Of a stretch of 41,847 nucleotides of DNA, positions 24,350-32,275 are shown piece by piece; position 1 is the first letter of the stretch, and each line of letters begins with the position of its first letter. Made by a program: the position numbers and the translations under genes. Location of the stretch: NCBI GenBank assembly GCA_039809125.1, contig JBDHUM010000006.1:1-41847 (forward strand), given 5' to 3'. This stretch comes from SZUA-359 sp039809125 (GTDB taxonomy: Bacteria; Patescibacteriota; Saccharimonadia; Saccharimonadales; Saccharimonadaceae). Below the pieces are notes generated by a model that saw only the letters and a program-made list of their open reading frames with translations, did no database searches and was not told the origin of the DNA.

Positions 24350-25636
24350 CTACTGCTCAACCAGCGTAAAACTAGTATCGCCAATATATATAAGGGTATC
24401 GCTCTCGGCACCACGGCGAATAAGTTCATGGCTGATACCAAGTTTTTTTATAATATCACGCAGTCGATTGATACTTTGAAATTGATCAAAGTTAGTCCGT
24501 CGGGCAAATTTTTCAATTTTTTGGCCGCGCACCCGAAAGCCTTCGCCTTCTGATTCAACTGACCAATCACTCGAATCAGCTTCGTCGAGTCGAATTATTG
24601 GAACCGATAGTTTGGCATCATCTTTTTCGATATCTTGTACTGTCTTAGCTTTTACCTGCTCTACTTTACGTCGCAGTTCGCGCAGCACATTAGTTAAACC
24701 ATCGTGCGCCTGAGCCGAAATTGCATAAATTGGCGTACTCTTACCAACAACTTTCTCAAGCGCATGACGCTGCATTGTTACTATATCACTATCAAGTCCA
24801 TCGATTTTGGTCAGTGCTACTACCTCTGGCCTATTAGTCAAGTCACTGCTATAGCGAGCAAGCTCACTACGAATCGTTTGATAGCTCTTGGCAGCATCGT
24901 TACTATAGCTATCGATAAGATGAAGTAAGACGCCTGTTCGTTCGATGTGACGTAAGAAAGCATCACCTAAGCCTTTGCCTTCACTCGCACCCTCGATCAA
25001 CCCAGGAATATCGGCAATAAGTAGGCTGCCATCGTCGATATCGGCAACACCCAGATTTGGCGTCAGAGTAGTAAATTCATAATCAGCAATTTCTGGACGA
25101 GCATTACTGACAACACTTAAAAAAGTTGATTTACCGGCATTGGGGAAGCCTACTAAACCAACATCAGCTAACAATTTGAGTTCTAGTTCGGCTTCGAATT
25201 TATCACCCGGCTCCCCTAGCTCTGCAATACGAGGTGTTTGACGCACTGAGCTTTTAAAGTGAGCGTTACCAAACCCGCCATCGCCACCTTTCGCAATCAC
25301 CACCTGCTGTTTATTGACCGTTAAATCTGCGATCATTACACCGTCACGGCTCACCACCGTACCGACTGGCACTTTCACGATAAGGTCGCTGCCTGATCTA
25401 CCGCGCATCTTGCGCTTGGCACCATTTGCACCGTTCGCAGCCTTTAGTTCTGGTTTGTAGCGAAAATCAAGCAATGTATTAAGATTTTCGCTAGCTTCAA
25501 AAATCACATCACCGCCTCTGCCACCGTCGCCACCATCTGGACCACCTTTATCAATGTAAATCTCATGGCGAAAACTCACTACACCATCACCACCTTTACC
25601 GGCTTCAATAAATACTTTGGCTGTATCAACAAACAT
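24350..25636 (-). CDS. obg: GTPase Obg/CgtA
   Basis: A 428-residue Obg GTPase that acts in late 50S ribosome assembly and stress control. The N-terminal glycine-rich Obg fold (about 1-158) shows GKGGDGVVSFRHEIYIDKGGPDGGDGGRGGD and KGGDGGFGNAHFKSS. The G domain has G1 GFPNAGKSTFLS, the switch FTTLTPNLG, G3 DIPGLIEGA, G4 LTKID and G5 ISAQ. A C-terminal OCT domain follows (VESEGEGFRVRGQKIEKFARRTNFDQ). The ATG is set by an extended -10 box 6 nt upstream, right behind the terminator of the preceding gene. Confidence 0.97.
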   Translation of the reverse strand: MFVDTAKVFIEAGKGGDGVVSFRHEIYIDKGGPDGGDGGRGGDVIFEASENLNTLLDFRYKPELKAANGANGAKRKMRGRSGSDLIVKVPVGTVVSRDGVMIADLTVNKQQVVIAKGGDGGFGNAHFKSSVRQTPRIAELGEPGDKFEAELELKLLADVGLVGFPNAGKSTFLSVVSNARPEIADYEFTTLTPNLGVADIDDGSLLIADIPGLIEGASEGKGLGDAFLRHIERTGVLLHLIDSYSNDAAKSYQTIRSELARYSSDLTNRPEVVALTKIDGLDSDIVTMQRHALEKVVGKSTPIYAISAQAHDGLTNVLRELRRKVEQVKAKTVQDIEKDDAKLSVPIIRLDEADSSDWSVESEGEGFRVRGQKIEKFARRTNFDQFQSINRLRDIIKKLGISHELIRRGAESDTLIYIGDTSFTLVEQ

Positions 25637-25642
25637 TGCTCT

Positions 25643-25651
25643 AGTATACCA
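25643..25651 (-). promoter_or_regulatory. extended -10 promoter of obg, leaderless spacing
   Basis: TGGTATACT on the minus strand, then AGAGCA and the obg ATG. The TG of the box is immediately preceded by the T-run of the upstream terminator, so terminator and promoter are fused end to end. Confidence 0.72.
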
Positions 25652-25653
25652 AA

Positions 25654-25679
25654 ATCACCCCTGCTTTAACAGGGGTGAT
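25654..25679 (-). terminator. intrinsic terminator of the LysM/CHAP hydrolase gene
   Basis: A perfect 10-bp stem, ATCACCCCTG at 25654-25663 and CAGGGGTGAT at 25670-25679, with a 6-nt loop. Read on the minus strand it is followed by TTTT. It is the clearest intrinsic terminator in the window and lies 20 nt after the hydrolase stop. Confidence 0.85.
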
Positions 25680-25698
25680 CATAGAATTACTATAACTT

Positions 25699-26949
25699 TT
25701 AGTGAATATAGCGATACATACCGCTAGTGGCTCTACTCCAGTCAACCGTAGCAGTTCCCACTCGGTTGAAACCGGCAACACCATTCATGTCGCTATAGGT
25801 TACACTTTTGCCTGGGTCGACACTTTCAACAATCGCCACATGTCCGTAACCACCACCATTTTGCATTACAGCACCCGGCTCTGGATTGCCGTCAACCCTG
25901 AAACCTGCTGCTGAACCATACGCCGCCCATGTCGCAGCATTACCCCAGAAGCTACCGACTGGTTTACCGAGTTGCAAACGTCGTTCGTACGCATACCATG
26001 TACAGTTACCGAAGGCATAACGGTTACCAGCTGAGGCGTTAACATACGCTGGATTAACCGATATACTAGAGCTACTATAATAAGATGTTGATCGCGGTGC
26101 GACGTATCCAGGTCGTTCATTTTCTGGCAGATTTCCGTTTGGCACAAGTAACTCTTGGCCATCACGAATACCGTTAATCTCAAGGTCGTTCAGTGAGCGA
26201 ATCTGTTCGACGTTTGAGCCATACTTACTAGCAATTGCATCAATACTTTCACCAGCCTTTGCCTTATAGAGAATCCCGTTCATCGGCAAAATTTTCATGG
26301 TACGACCGGGTTCAACCGCATCAGAATTCATATTATTAGCCCACTTGACGGTTTGAGCATTGATACCGTATTTGCTCGCGATTGACTGCACGGTATCACC
26401 AGTTTGGGCAGTATAACTCTTTATCTCGCGACTGCTCGCTGTTGGCTGAATAATCTGTGGTTTAGCCACAATGTTAGTATCATTTTGCGATAACACGCTC
26501 TCTGCTGCCATCGACTGCGACATATTGGCCACATTGGCGGCAACAGGAAGATCAACTGTCTGCGCAATATTTGCCGCAACAGAAGTAGAAACAAGATCAT
26601 CAACCGAAACTTCGGTACCACTAGCAATGGAAGGATTTTTGACATCAACCGAACTCGCAGAGGCACTGATGTGCTCGGGCGGTTGATAGCCAATTGCTAC
26701 GATCGACATAATCATTAGAAAAACACCAACGTATGCCATCATTGAATGAGAAGTCGAAAATTTACGTGACGAAGATCGCCATAGTGAACGCGATGAAGCG
26801 TTGTCTTGTAATTCGTGCGACTGCTGTTTATGAGCAGCCAAAGCTCGAATACGAATAACTGTTCTCCTGCACTCGATATTACTATCGATGCTTCTACCGT
26901 ACTTTGTCTTACTCCGTTTTATTTTGGAAAGGATACACTTGTCGACCAA
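25699..26949 (-). CDS. secreted LysM/CHAP-domain peptidoglycan hydrolase
   Basis: Up to 416 residues. A basic N-terminal stretch is followed by a membrane helix (MMAYVGVFLMIMSIVAIGY, about 69-87), a Ser/Ala/Val-rich linker, two LysM repeats (about 178-222, YTAQTGDTVQSIASKYGI; about 228-272, YKAKAGESIDAIASKYGS) and a C-terminal CHAP amidase/endopeptidase domain. The catalytic cysteine is in GNCTWYAYERR and the histidine in GYGHVAIVE. Such enzymes bind and cut peptidoglycan outside the membrane. The start is uncertain: the longest frame begins with TTG at 26949, and no ATG occurs before the membrane helix. A consensus-like promoter lies about 150 nt further upstream. A strong terminator follows. 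Confidence 0.88.
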   Translation of the reverse strand: MVDKCILSKIKRSKTKYGRSIDSNIECRRTVIRIRALAAHKQQSHELQDNASSRSLWRSSSRKFSTSHSMMAYVGVFLMIMSIVAIGYQPPEHISASASSVDVKNPSIASGTEVSVDDLVSTSVAANIAQTVDLPVAANVANMSQSMAAESVLSQNDTNIVAKPQIIQPTASSREIKSYTAQTGDTVQSIASKYGINAQTVKWANNMNSDAVEPGRTMKILPMNGILYKAKAGESIDAIASKYGSNVEQIRSLNDLEINGIRDGQELLVPNGNLPENERPGYVAPRSTSYYSSSSISVNPAYVNASAGNRYAFGNCTWYAYERRLQLGKPVGSFWGNAATWAAYGSAAGFRVDGNPEPGAVMQNGGGYGHVAIVESVDPGKSVTYSDMNGVAGFNRVGTATVDWSRATSGMYRYIH

Positions 26950-27101
26950 TTTTTGTTACTAATATTCGTATAAAAAGTTGTTCGGCATCCGTACGACATT
27001 TCAAGGTAGGCTCATTAGTTTAATTGTTACCCACTCGCATACACTACTGTTTTTGCAAAACTGTAATCAACACTGTGCAATTCCACTAATGTGCTTAATT
27101 C

Positions 27102-27130
27102 ATTGTAGTCTTTGATGAATTAAATGTCAA
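27102..27130 (-). promoter_or_regulatory. strong sigma-70 type promoter of the CHAP hydrolase
   Basis: TTGACA, a 17-nt spacer and TACAAT on the minus strand. It is the only promoter in the window with a perfect -35 box at ideal spacing. The start would be near 27095, leaving an untranslated leader of at least 145 nt before the gene, in contrast to the leaderless genes around it. The rest of the 26950-27172 gap shows no other recognisable element. Confidence 0.75.
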
Positions 27131-27172
27131 TACCATAAGAAACAATTATTCAATTTGTCACCTCTGTTAATG

Positions 27173-28369
27173 CTACATTTCTGAGCAAAGTTTGTGACAA
27201 TAGCGAGCTACATTTGCTTCGTGTTCCTCGTTTGTCTTAGCAAAATAGGTTTTACCATCGTCACCAGATACAAAATATAAGTAATCCGTGTTGGTTGGTT
27301 TTGCTACTGCCTCAAGTGCAGTTTTGCCAGGCGCGCTGATTGGTCCAGGGGGTAAGCCGTTATGAAGTCGGGTGTTATATGGGGAATCAAGATCGACGGC
27401 ACGTGGCACATTTGCTTGATCAGCAGCATACACAAAGGTTGGATCAGATCCAAGAGGCATACCTTCGGCCAAGCGCTTATAGAATACTTGGGCGACAATC
27501 TTCTGATGTTCTAGATCGGGAACTTCACGCTGCACTATCGATGCAAGAGTAATCGCCTGATAAAGTGTTAGGTTTTTTTGTTTGGCAGTTTCGATGATAC
27601 CAGAGCTTTTTACTTCGTCGTAATAAACATCAAATGTATGTTTGAGTATTTGCTCTACACTCACGTCGGGACCAAACCGATAAGTTTCACCGTAAATATA
27701 TCCTTCTAGCGAAGTCCCTGCTGGTTTTCCAGCAAACAACGGATGATCATATGACTTTGTAAAAGCGTTCTTAATAGCGCTATCATCGAATCCAGCTCTC
27801 ATCAACATTGTGTAAACATCGGTACGTTTGGCATCATCTATCGAGCGAGGATCGCGCAGTGTTGCTCCTGGATAAAAAGTAATCACCAAATCCTCGGCTT
27901 TAGCTTCTTTTAATACTTCGACTATTTCTGCAACTGGTTTACTTGGGTTTATCTGAAACTCGCCAGCTTGCAATGACGATCTGGCATTATTAAGTCTTGT
28001 ATAGATTGAAAATGCAAAGTGACTGCGAATCAAACCTGCAGATTCAAGCTTTTTTGCAATCTCATCCACAGTCATGCCTTCTTCTACTACGAATTTTGTC
28101 GTATTTAGGGTGGAAGATTGTTTTGGACCGATGGCCCACTGATACCATCCTACGGCACCTATGGCGGCAAAAACCAACAATAAACCGCTTGCAATTAGCT
28201 GCTTTTTAAATGATCTCTTTGTTTTTTGTACTTTAGCAGGCAGTTGATCGTGGCCTGTCTCAGTAGAGGGGCCAGATTGATCTGGCTCAGCCGGCGTTTC
28301 ACGAACAATACCACTTTGGCTCTTAGGCTGTTGGTGTGGTAGTTGTGGCGGACGAATGTCACCGTTCAT
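27173..28369 (-). CDS. mltG: endolytic transglycosylase MltG
   Basis: A 398-residue protein with a proline/glutamine-rich cytoplasmic N-terminus of about 55 residues, a membrane helix (LIASGLLLVFAAIGAVGWYQW) and a periplasm-side YceG/MltG domain. The first part contains the LysM-like FVVEEGMTVDEIAKKLESAGLI. The catalytic part contains LEGYIYGETYRFG with the expected catalytic Glu, ITLASIVQREVPDLEHQKIVAQVFYKRL and the closing PGPISAPGKTALEAVAKPTNTDYLYFV. It cuts nascent glycan strands inside the membrane leaflet zone and sets glycan chain length. The ATG overlaps the ruvX stop. Last gene of the operon with ruvX, the baseplate-J-like and FtsA-like genes. Confidence 0.95.
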   Translation of the reverse strand: MNGDIRPPQLPHQQPKSQSGIVRETPAEPDQSGPSTETGHDQLPAKVQKTKRSFKKQLIASGLLLVFAAIGAVGWYQWAIGPKQSSTLNTTKFVVEEGMTVDEIAKKLESAGLIRSHFAFSIYTRLNNARSSLQAGEFQINPSKPVAEIVEVLKEAKAEDLVITFYPGATLRDPRSIDDAKRTDVYTMLMRAGFDDSAIKNAFTKSYDHPLFAGKPAGTSLEGYIYGETYRFGPDVSVEQILKHTFDVYYDEVKSSGIIETAKQKNLTLYQAITLASIVQREVPDLEHQKIVAQVFYKRLAEGMPLGSDPTFVYAADQANVPRAVDLDSPYNTRLHNGLPPGPISAPGKTALEAVAKPTNTDYLYFVSGDDGKTYFAKTNEEHEANVARYCHKLCSEM

Positions 28370-28770
28370 AAATTGGCCTCCATATAGTCATTTAAGATCA
28401 GGCAAGCCGCCTGACTGTCGATATCAGCCTTTGTGTACGGCTTTTTTTGCCGTGCTAGCTGTTCTTCAGCGAGCACACTTGTCATAGATTCATCTTGAAA
28501 AACAATTTTTGCGTCGATATCACGCAAATTACCAACGAACTCTTTCACTTTTTGTGTCTGTTTCGTCTCCTCTCCTGATTGATTACGAGGATTGCCGACT
28601 ACCACAACATCAATTTTATGTCGCTCAATTAGTTCAATAATCGCGATCAATTCTTTGCCATCAACCTCAATGGTTTCGTAGGGAACGGCGATACGAACCG
28701 AAGAATCGGCCATAGCAACCCCTATTCTTTTATCGCCCACATCTAACGCTAGGAGATTTTGCTTAGGCAT
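28366..28770 (-). CDS. ruvX: Holliday junction resolvase-like / pre-16S rRNA nuclease YqgF
   Basis: A 134-residue RNase H-fold nuclease of the YqgF/RuvX family. The first catalytic Asp is in LALDVGDKRIGVAMAD, the Glu in IVFQDESMTSVLAEEQL, and the last Asp in the KADIDSQAACLIL segment. VVVGNPRNQSGEET matches the conserved VVGLPL-type block. It acts in 16S rRNA 5' maturation and possibly in recombination. mltG follows with a 4-bp overlap, a pairing seen in many bacteria, and its start overlaps the preceding gene by 8 bp. Confidence 0.93.
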   Translation of the reverse strand: MPKQNLLALDVGDKRIGVAMADSSVRIAVPYETIEVDGKELIAIIELIERHKIDVVVVGNPRNQSGEETKQTQKVKEFVGNLRDIDAKIVFQDESMTSVLAEEQLARQKKPYTKADIDSQAACLILNDYMEANL

Positions 28771-30409
28771 CGTTTAAAATAAACTCGACCGAAATCTTAT
28801 TGACATTGTTTGGCACCGAACGCACCCAAAATTGCGAGAACTTTACATCAACTTCTTCTACTCCATTAATGCTATTCAGTTCACTTTGAACTTCACCGTA
28901 GGTCTTTCCTTTAGCGATTGATTTAACTTTCTCGGCATCAATTATCGGACCGATTTTACCGTTGGTTGAAAGGCCGGCACCGTAAGTTTGGTCAGTTTTT
29001 CGTATGTTAGTAAATTTGACAGTCTTTGTACCGTTATCATAGATGCGCTGTTCTTTTTTGTTATCGATTTGACTATTAATTGCCGTATCAAGAAAAGTCG
29101 AAAGCTGATCTTTACTAACTCCGTACATAGTGAACACAACATTACCTGATAAAGCTGCTTTGCCATTTGTAGCCTCGCTGTCGATTTTTACTGTCGGCGT
29201 TACACCGCTTGCGTCAATGTCTAGGGCATCCTGAAGTGTTACAAACGAGTCACCAAATTGTTTAGCTAAATCAGTTTTTGCCTGAGTCGCCCCGACCTGT
29301 TCATTGATTTTTTGACGAGCTGAATCAACATCAGCTTGAGTGACAACTGTAATCGTCTTATCAGTTCCGCCGCCGGTTGGATCATCGAATGTTGCGGTTG
29401 TCCCACCAGGCGCACCGCTCAAGCTTCCAGTGGCACTGTTATATTTTGAACCGCCAGCAGCAGCCGTTACTGTTCCGCTGGCCGTACCGGCGCAAGCTGT
29501 CGGGAAACAACCCGGACCAAATGTACTAGCGGGAACAGTTATAGTCGAATCTGTCACAAACACAAGCCCTCCCGACGTTTCAAGTTCAGTTCCAGCAGGT
29601 ATCGTGGTAGAATTCATCGCTTGCCGTGAAAAATTAACCTTACCAGTAGCTTTTTCACCAACATCCTTTTTGCCAGTAGCATCAAATGGAATCGATACTT
29701 CTTTCTTAAGCTGACGTGTTTCGGCTTTTAGGGTTCCTTTGGTTGCATCAGTAGCGAGAGCAGCTCCTATTGAAACCGGTTGATTAACAGCGGCGTCAGT
29801 TGTACGAGTTTTCAAGATGACCGTTGCGTGCGGTGCAAAAATAATTGCCCAAATCAGAAAACATAGCAGTAAAACGACCGCAGCGATAATAAGAAAGAGT
29901 TTCCTACGAAACATATCAAAATTCGGTACTCTGCTACCTTTTTTAACCTTAACAGGCGCTAGTACTTCACCGTCGACTGGTGGCTGCGCTTTGTCTAGCT
30001 GCATCGCAGCCGTAGCACCTAAGGCCGTTGTTGATGTTTTAGCTTTTAATTCGTCATCAGACACTTTTTTGGCATCTGGCAAATCAGTACCATCAATGAT
30101 GTCTTCGCCTTCATCAATATCAAGGGCTGCAATTTCAGCTAACTCTGGTTTAGACTGCAGGTTTTTTGCTACGGGAATTTGAGCCGATGCCGCCAGACTA
30201 CCTAATGCATGGTTACTTGTAACAATAACTAGATGTTTCTTATTTTGCGATGCTGTTCTTGATAATAACCGTAAATTAACGGCACTTTGCAGTGCGCCGA
30301 TGCGCTTAGGCGGGACGAGCGCTACTACTTCATGCTTAGCAGTTTTTAGTTTGCCAATTATAGCGGTGATGTCATCGTCAACATCGATATAGATAATTTC
30401 TTTTTGCAT
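28763..30409 (-). CDS. membrane protein with baseplate-J-like external domain, unknown role
   Basis: A 548-residue protein. The N-terminal about 165 residues are soluble, with an alpha/beta start (KHEVVALVPPKRIGALQSAVNLRLLSR; KKHLVIVTSNHALGSLAASAQIPVA) followed by a low-complexity linker. One membrane helix (KLFLIIAAVVLLLCFLIWAIIFA, about 170-192) leads to a large external region. There, TTIPAGTELETSGGLVFVTDSTITVPAS followed by GTVTAAAGGSKYNSATGSLSG is the pattern annotated as baseplate J/gp47 in many CPR genomes. A cysteine pair (GPGCFPTACAG) may be a disulfide. No phage tail genes are nearby, so a tail role is unlikely; an envelope or secretion-apparatus component is my inference. It starts 2 nt after the FtsA-like gene. 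Confidence 0.65.
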   Translation of the reverse strand: MQKEIIYIDVDDDITAIIGKLKTAKHEVVALVPPKRIGALQSAVNLRLLSRTASQNKKHLVIVTSNHALGSLAASAQIPVAKNLQSKPELAEIAALDIDEGEDIIDGTDLPDAKKVSDDELKAKTSTTALGATAAMQLDKAQPPVDGEVLAPVKVKKGSRVPNFDMFRRKLFLIIAAVVLLLCFLIWAIIFAPHATVILKTRTTDAAVNQPVSIGAALATDATKGTLKAETRQLKKEVSIPFDATGKKDVGEKATGKVNFSRQAMNSTTIPAGTELETSGGLVFVTDSTITVPASTFGPGCFPTACAGTASGTVTAAAGGSKYNSATGSLSGAPGGTTATFDDPTGGGTDKTITVVTQADVDSARQKINEQVGATQAKTDLAKQFGDSFVTLQDALDIDASGVTPTVKIDSEATNGKAALSGNVVFTMYGVSKDQLSTFLDTAINSQIDNKKEQRIYDNGTKTVKFTNIRKTDQTYGAGLSTNGKIGPIIDAEKVKSIAKGKTYGEVQSELNSINGVEEVDVKFSQFWVRSVPNNVNKISVEFILNDA

Positions 30410-30411
30410 GA

Positions 30412-31692
30412 TTAGATTCTCAAGAATTTATTTAATTTTTCTTTCACTGAAGTTGTTGGCGTGTCACTGCCTTCCATTGTATCATATCCGACGCGCAGCA
30501 GTCCCATCGCGGTGATGAACGTGTGGTCGGTAACCTTACCGGTAGGGTCGCTAATACCTATTACTTCTGAAGGTTTGATATGTTGAACACTTGGACGCTT
30601 AGTAAATGGTAGCTCTTTGTACCATTCGCGCTCGGATAATGCCTTCACCAGTTGATCCAAGCTAGCACCTCCACCACATAGTAAGATGCGGTTCGGTAAA
30701 TGATCGACTGAATCAAATTCACTCAGCGCCAACTCCACGCCATCAATCCAAACATCAAGTGTCTTGTCGATTGCTTTTTCAGCTTGTTTACGAACATCCG
30801 GCTTAATCTTCTCGTTATCAATATTGCATTTTAATTTTTCAGCCGCATCGTAACTAAGATCGAGGTCAGTCGCAATTGTACGTGTAAAACTACGTCCGCC
30901 AATACCAAACATTTTCGTTCCCTCAACCCCGCCATCGTTTACGACGGCAATATCGGTAGTACCACCACCCACATCGGCTAGAATCGCCGTAAAGGTACTA
31001 CTGGCGTCGTTGCCGAGTACACTACGACTCACAGCAAAAGGCTCAGCTACCACCGCAAGTAAGTCCAGATTAAGCTCGTCGGATACTTTTTCGAGTGCTC
31101 CAATATGCACCATTGGTGCAAACGCAGTATAAATTTGCACTGCAACGTCTTTACCCTGAAAACCAATCGGATTGCTTACCTTATAGCCATCAATATGAAT
31201 ACTGACGAGTGCTGAATTGACGAGCTTAACTTCCACTTCATCGTTACCAGTTTCAAGGGCAATTTGCTTTTGCGCCTTGCCTTGTGCACGTTCTTGAACT
31301 TTCTCAATGATAAACTCCATTTCTGGGACATCGAGGGGGTGATCAGGTTGTGGACGGCGATAGCGAATCGTATTTGTTACCCCTTTTACTAGCTCACCGG
31401 CAATACCAATTACTACTCGCTTAGCCTGGAGGCCAGCCTCTTCTTCTGCTTGCGCAAGAGCATCTTCACAGTTACGTACTACGCCAGTAATATCCGCAAT
31501 CGCCCCCGAGTGCATATCGCTAACATCTTGCCTGGTTCGCCCGACGCCTACAATTTCAAGATCATCGCCCTTTACCTTAGCGATAAGCGCCTTGACAAAC
31601 TCCGTACCAATATCTAGTCCCACAATGAAACTATCATCACTCTTGCCTTTCGAGGGTAACGACAATTTACTTTTCAAATTATTTATATTCAT
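30412..31692 (-). CDS. FtsA/PilM-like actin-family ATPase
   Basis: A 426-residue protein of the FtsA/PilM branch of the actin superfamily. Visible elements: phosphate 1 loop IVGLDIGTEFVKALIAK, an FtsA-type 1C subdomain (IDGYKVSNPIGFQGKDVAVQIYTAFAP), phosphate 2 loop ILADVGGGTTDIAVV, and the adenosine motif ILLCGGGASLDQLVKAL. The end is an amphipathic basic helix (SVKEKLNKFLRI) like the FtsA membrane-targeting sequence. This points to a divisome-type anchor rather than pilus PilM, though the operon with a baseplate-J-like membrane protein leaves a T4P/secretion role open. A -10 TATAAT lies 8 nt before the ATG. First gene of the four-gene operon. Confidence 0.82.
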   Translation of the reverse strand: MNINNLKSKLSLPSKGKSDDSFIVGLDIGTEFVKALIAKVKGDDLEIVGVGRTRQDVSDMHSGAIADITGVVRNCEDALAQAEEEAGLQAKRVVIGIAGELVKGVTNTIRYRRPQPDHPLDVPEMEFIIEKVQERAQGKAQKQIALETGNDEVEVKLVNSALVSIHIDGYKVSNPIGFQGKDVAVQIYTAFAPMVHIGALEKVSDELNLDLLAVVAEPFAVSRSVLGNDASSTFTAILADVGGGTTDIAVVNDGGVEGTKMFGIGGRSFTRTIATDLDLSYDAAEKLKCNIDNEKIKPDVRKQAEKAIDKTLDVWIDGVELALSEFDSVDHLPNRILLCGGGASLDQLVKALSEREWYKELPFTKRPSVQHIKPSEVIGISDPTGKVTDHTFITAMGLLRVGYDTMEGSDTPTTSVKEKLNKFLRI

Positions 31693-31700
31693 TCCTCGTA

Positions 31701-31706
31701 ATTATA
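31701..31706 (-). promoter_or_regulatory. -10 box of the FtsA-like/mltG operon, near-leaderless
   Basis: TATAAT on the minus strand followed by 8 nt and the ATG. TG stands directly before the box without the usual intervening base. GAGGA is present just before the ATG but too close to serve as a normal Shine-Dalgarno. Confidence 0.6.
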
Positions 31707-31864
31707 CAACAATTATGCTTAACGACTCAACGATCACCTATCGACGATAATAACGGCGGACTTAGAGCTCCCTACGACCGAATTTCTATAAATACTATCC
31801 AGATCGTAATCTGCACGGGTTTTGACCATGACGTACGTAAAGTACGCATTATTTACTACAGTCA

Positions 31865-32110
31865 CTACCCAGCATTCACTTTACGACGTAAAGTAGTCCC
31901 AATACCTATAGCCACAAACGTTACTGCAGCGATGAGGATAAACCACTGAGAAGATCCTGTATTTGCTAGTTCTCCATTAGAACTGTTGGGTGATCCGGTA
32001 GTTACATTGGGTGTCGTATCTGCAGTAGCTGCATAGACAAAGGTGTGTGTATTGGTGACTGAGCTGTGAAAGATTAATAATGAGATGACCGCCGAAGCTG
32101 CACCTTTCAT
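31865..32110 (-). CDS. small surface protein with sortase-type LANTG sorting signal
   Basis: An 81-residue reading from MKGAASAVISLL. The C-terminus is a textbook cell-wall sorting signal: ELANTGSS, a hydrophobic stretch (WFILIAAVTFVAIGIGTTL) and a basic tail RRKV. A Thr/Ser/Asn-rich spacer precedes it, and an N-terminal hydrophobic stretch may act as signal peptide. Sortases would join the Thr of LANTG to the envelope. No sortase gene is in the window. The start is uncertain, with no good ribosome-binding site, and an overlapping frame upstream (32246) may represent the true N-terminus if a frameshift has occurred. A short 7-bp hairpin overlaps the codons of the basic tail. Confidence 0.55.
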   Translation of the reverse strand: MKGAASAVISLLIFHSSVTNTHTFVYAATADTTPNVTTGSPNSSNGELANTGSSQWFILIAAVTFVAIGIGTTLRRKVNAG

Positions 32111-32246
32111 CCCAAGTACCGTCGTCCGCAAGGTCACAACTTTCAAAATTAGTGTAATCCTGCAGCACAAAACCGACATTGATAACTGCTGTTACCAAAC
32201 TTACAATAAGACCGCCAAAAAAGTGGTTATGGTCGTATGGTAACAT
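31977..32246 (-). other. overlapping frame upstream of the LANTG gene, possible frameshifted N-terminus
   Basis: An 89-codon frame that starts with MLPYDHNHFFGGLIVSLVT, 30 nt after alaS, and overlaps the LANTG gene in another frame. Its first 60 residues contain a hydrophobic stretch (GGLIVSLVTAVINVGFVLQ) fit for a signal anchor, followed by an acidic segment with two cysteines; the part that overlaps the LANTG spacer looks like out-of-frame translation (Cys/Tyr/His-rich). A single frame change near 32050-32110 would join it to the sorting signal. It may be a broken gene, a sequencing indel or chance. Confidence 0.3.
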
Positions 32247-32275
32247 ACACAGTAGCGAAATATAATCAGAATGTT

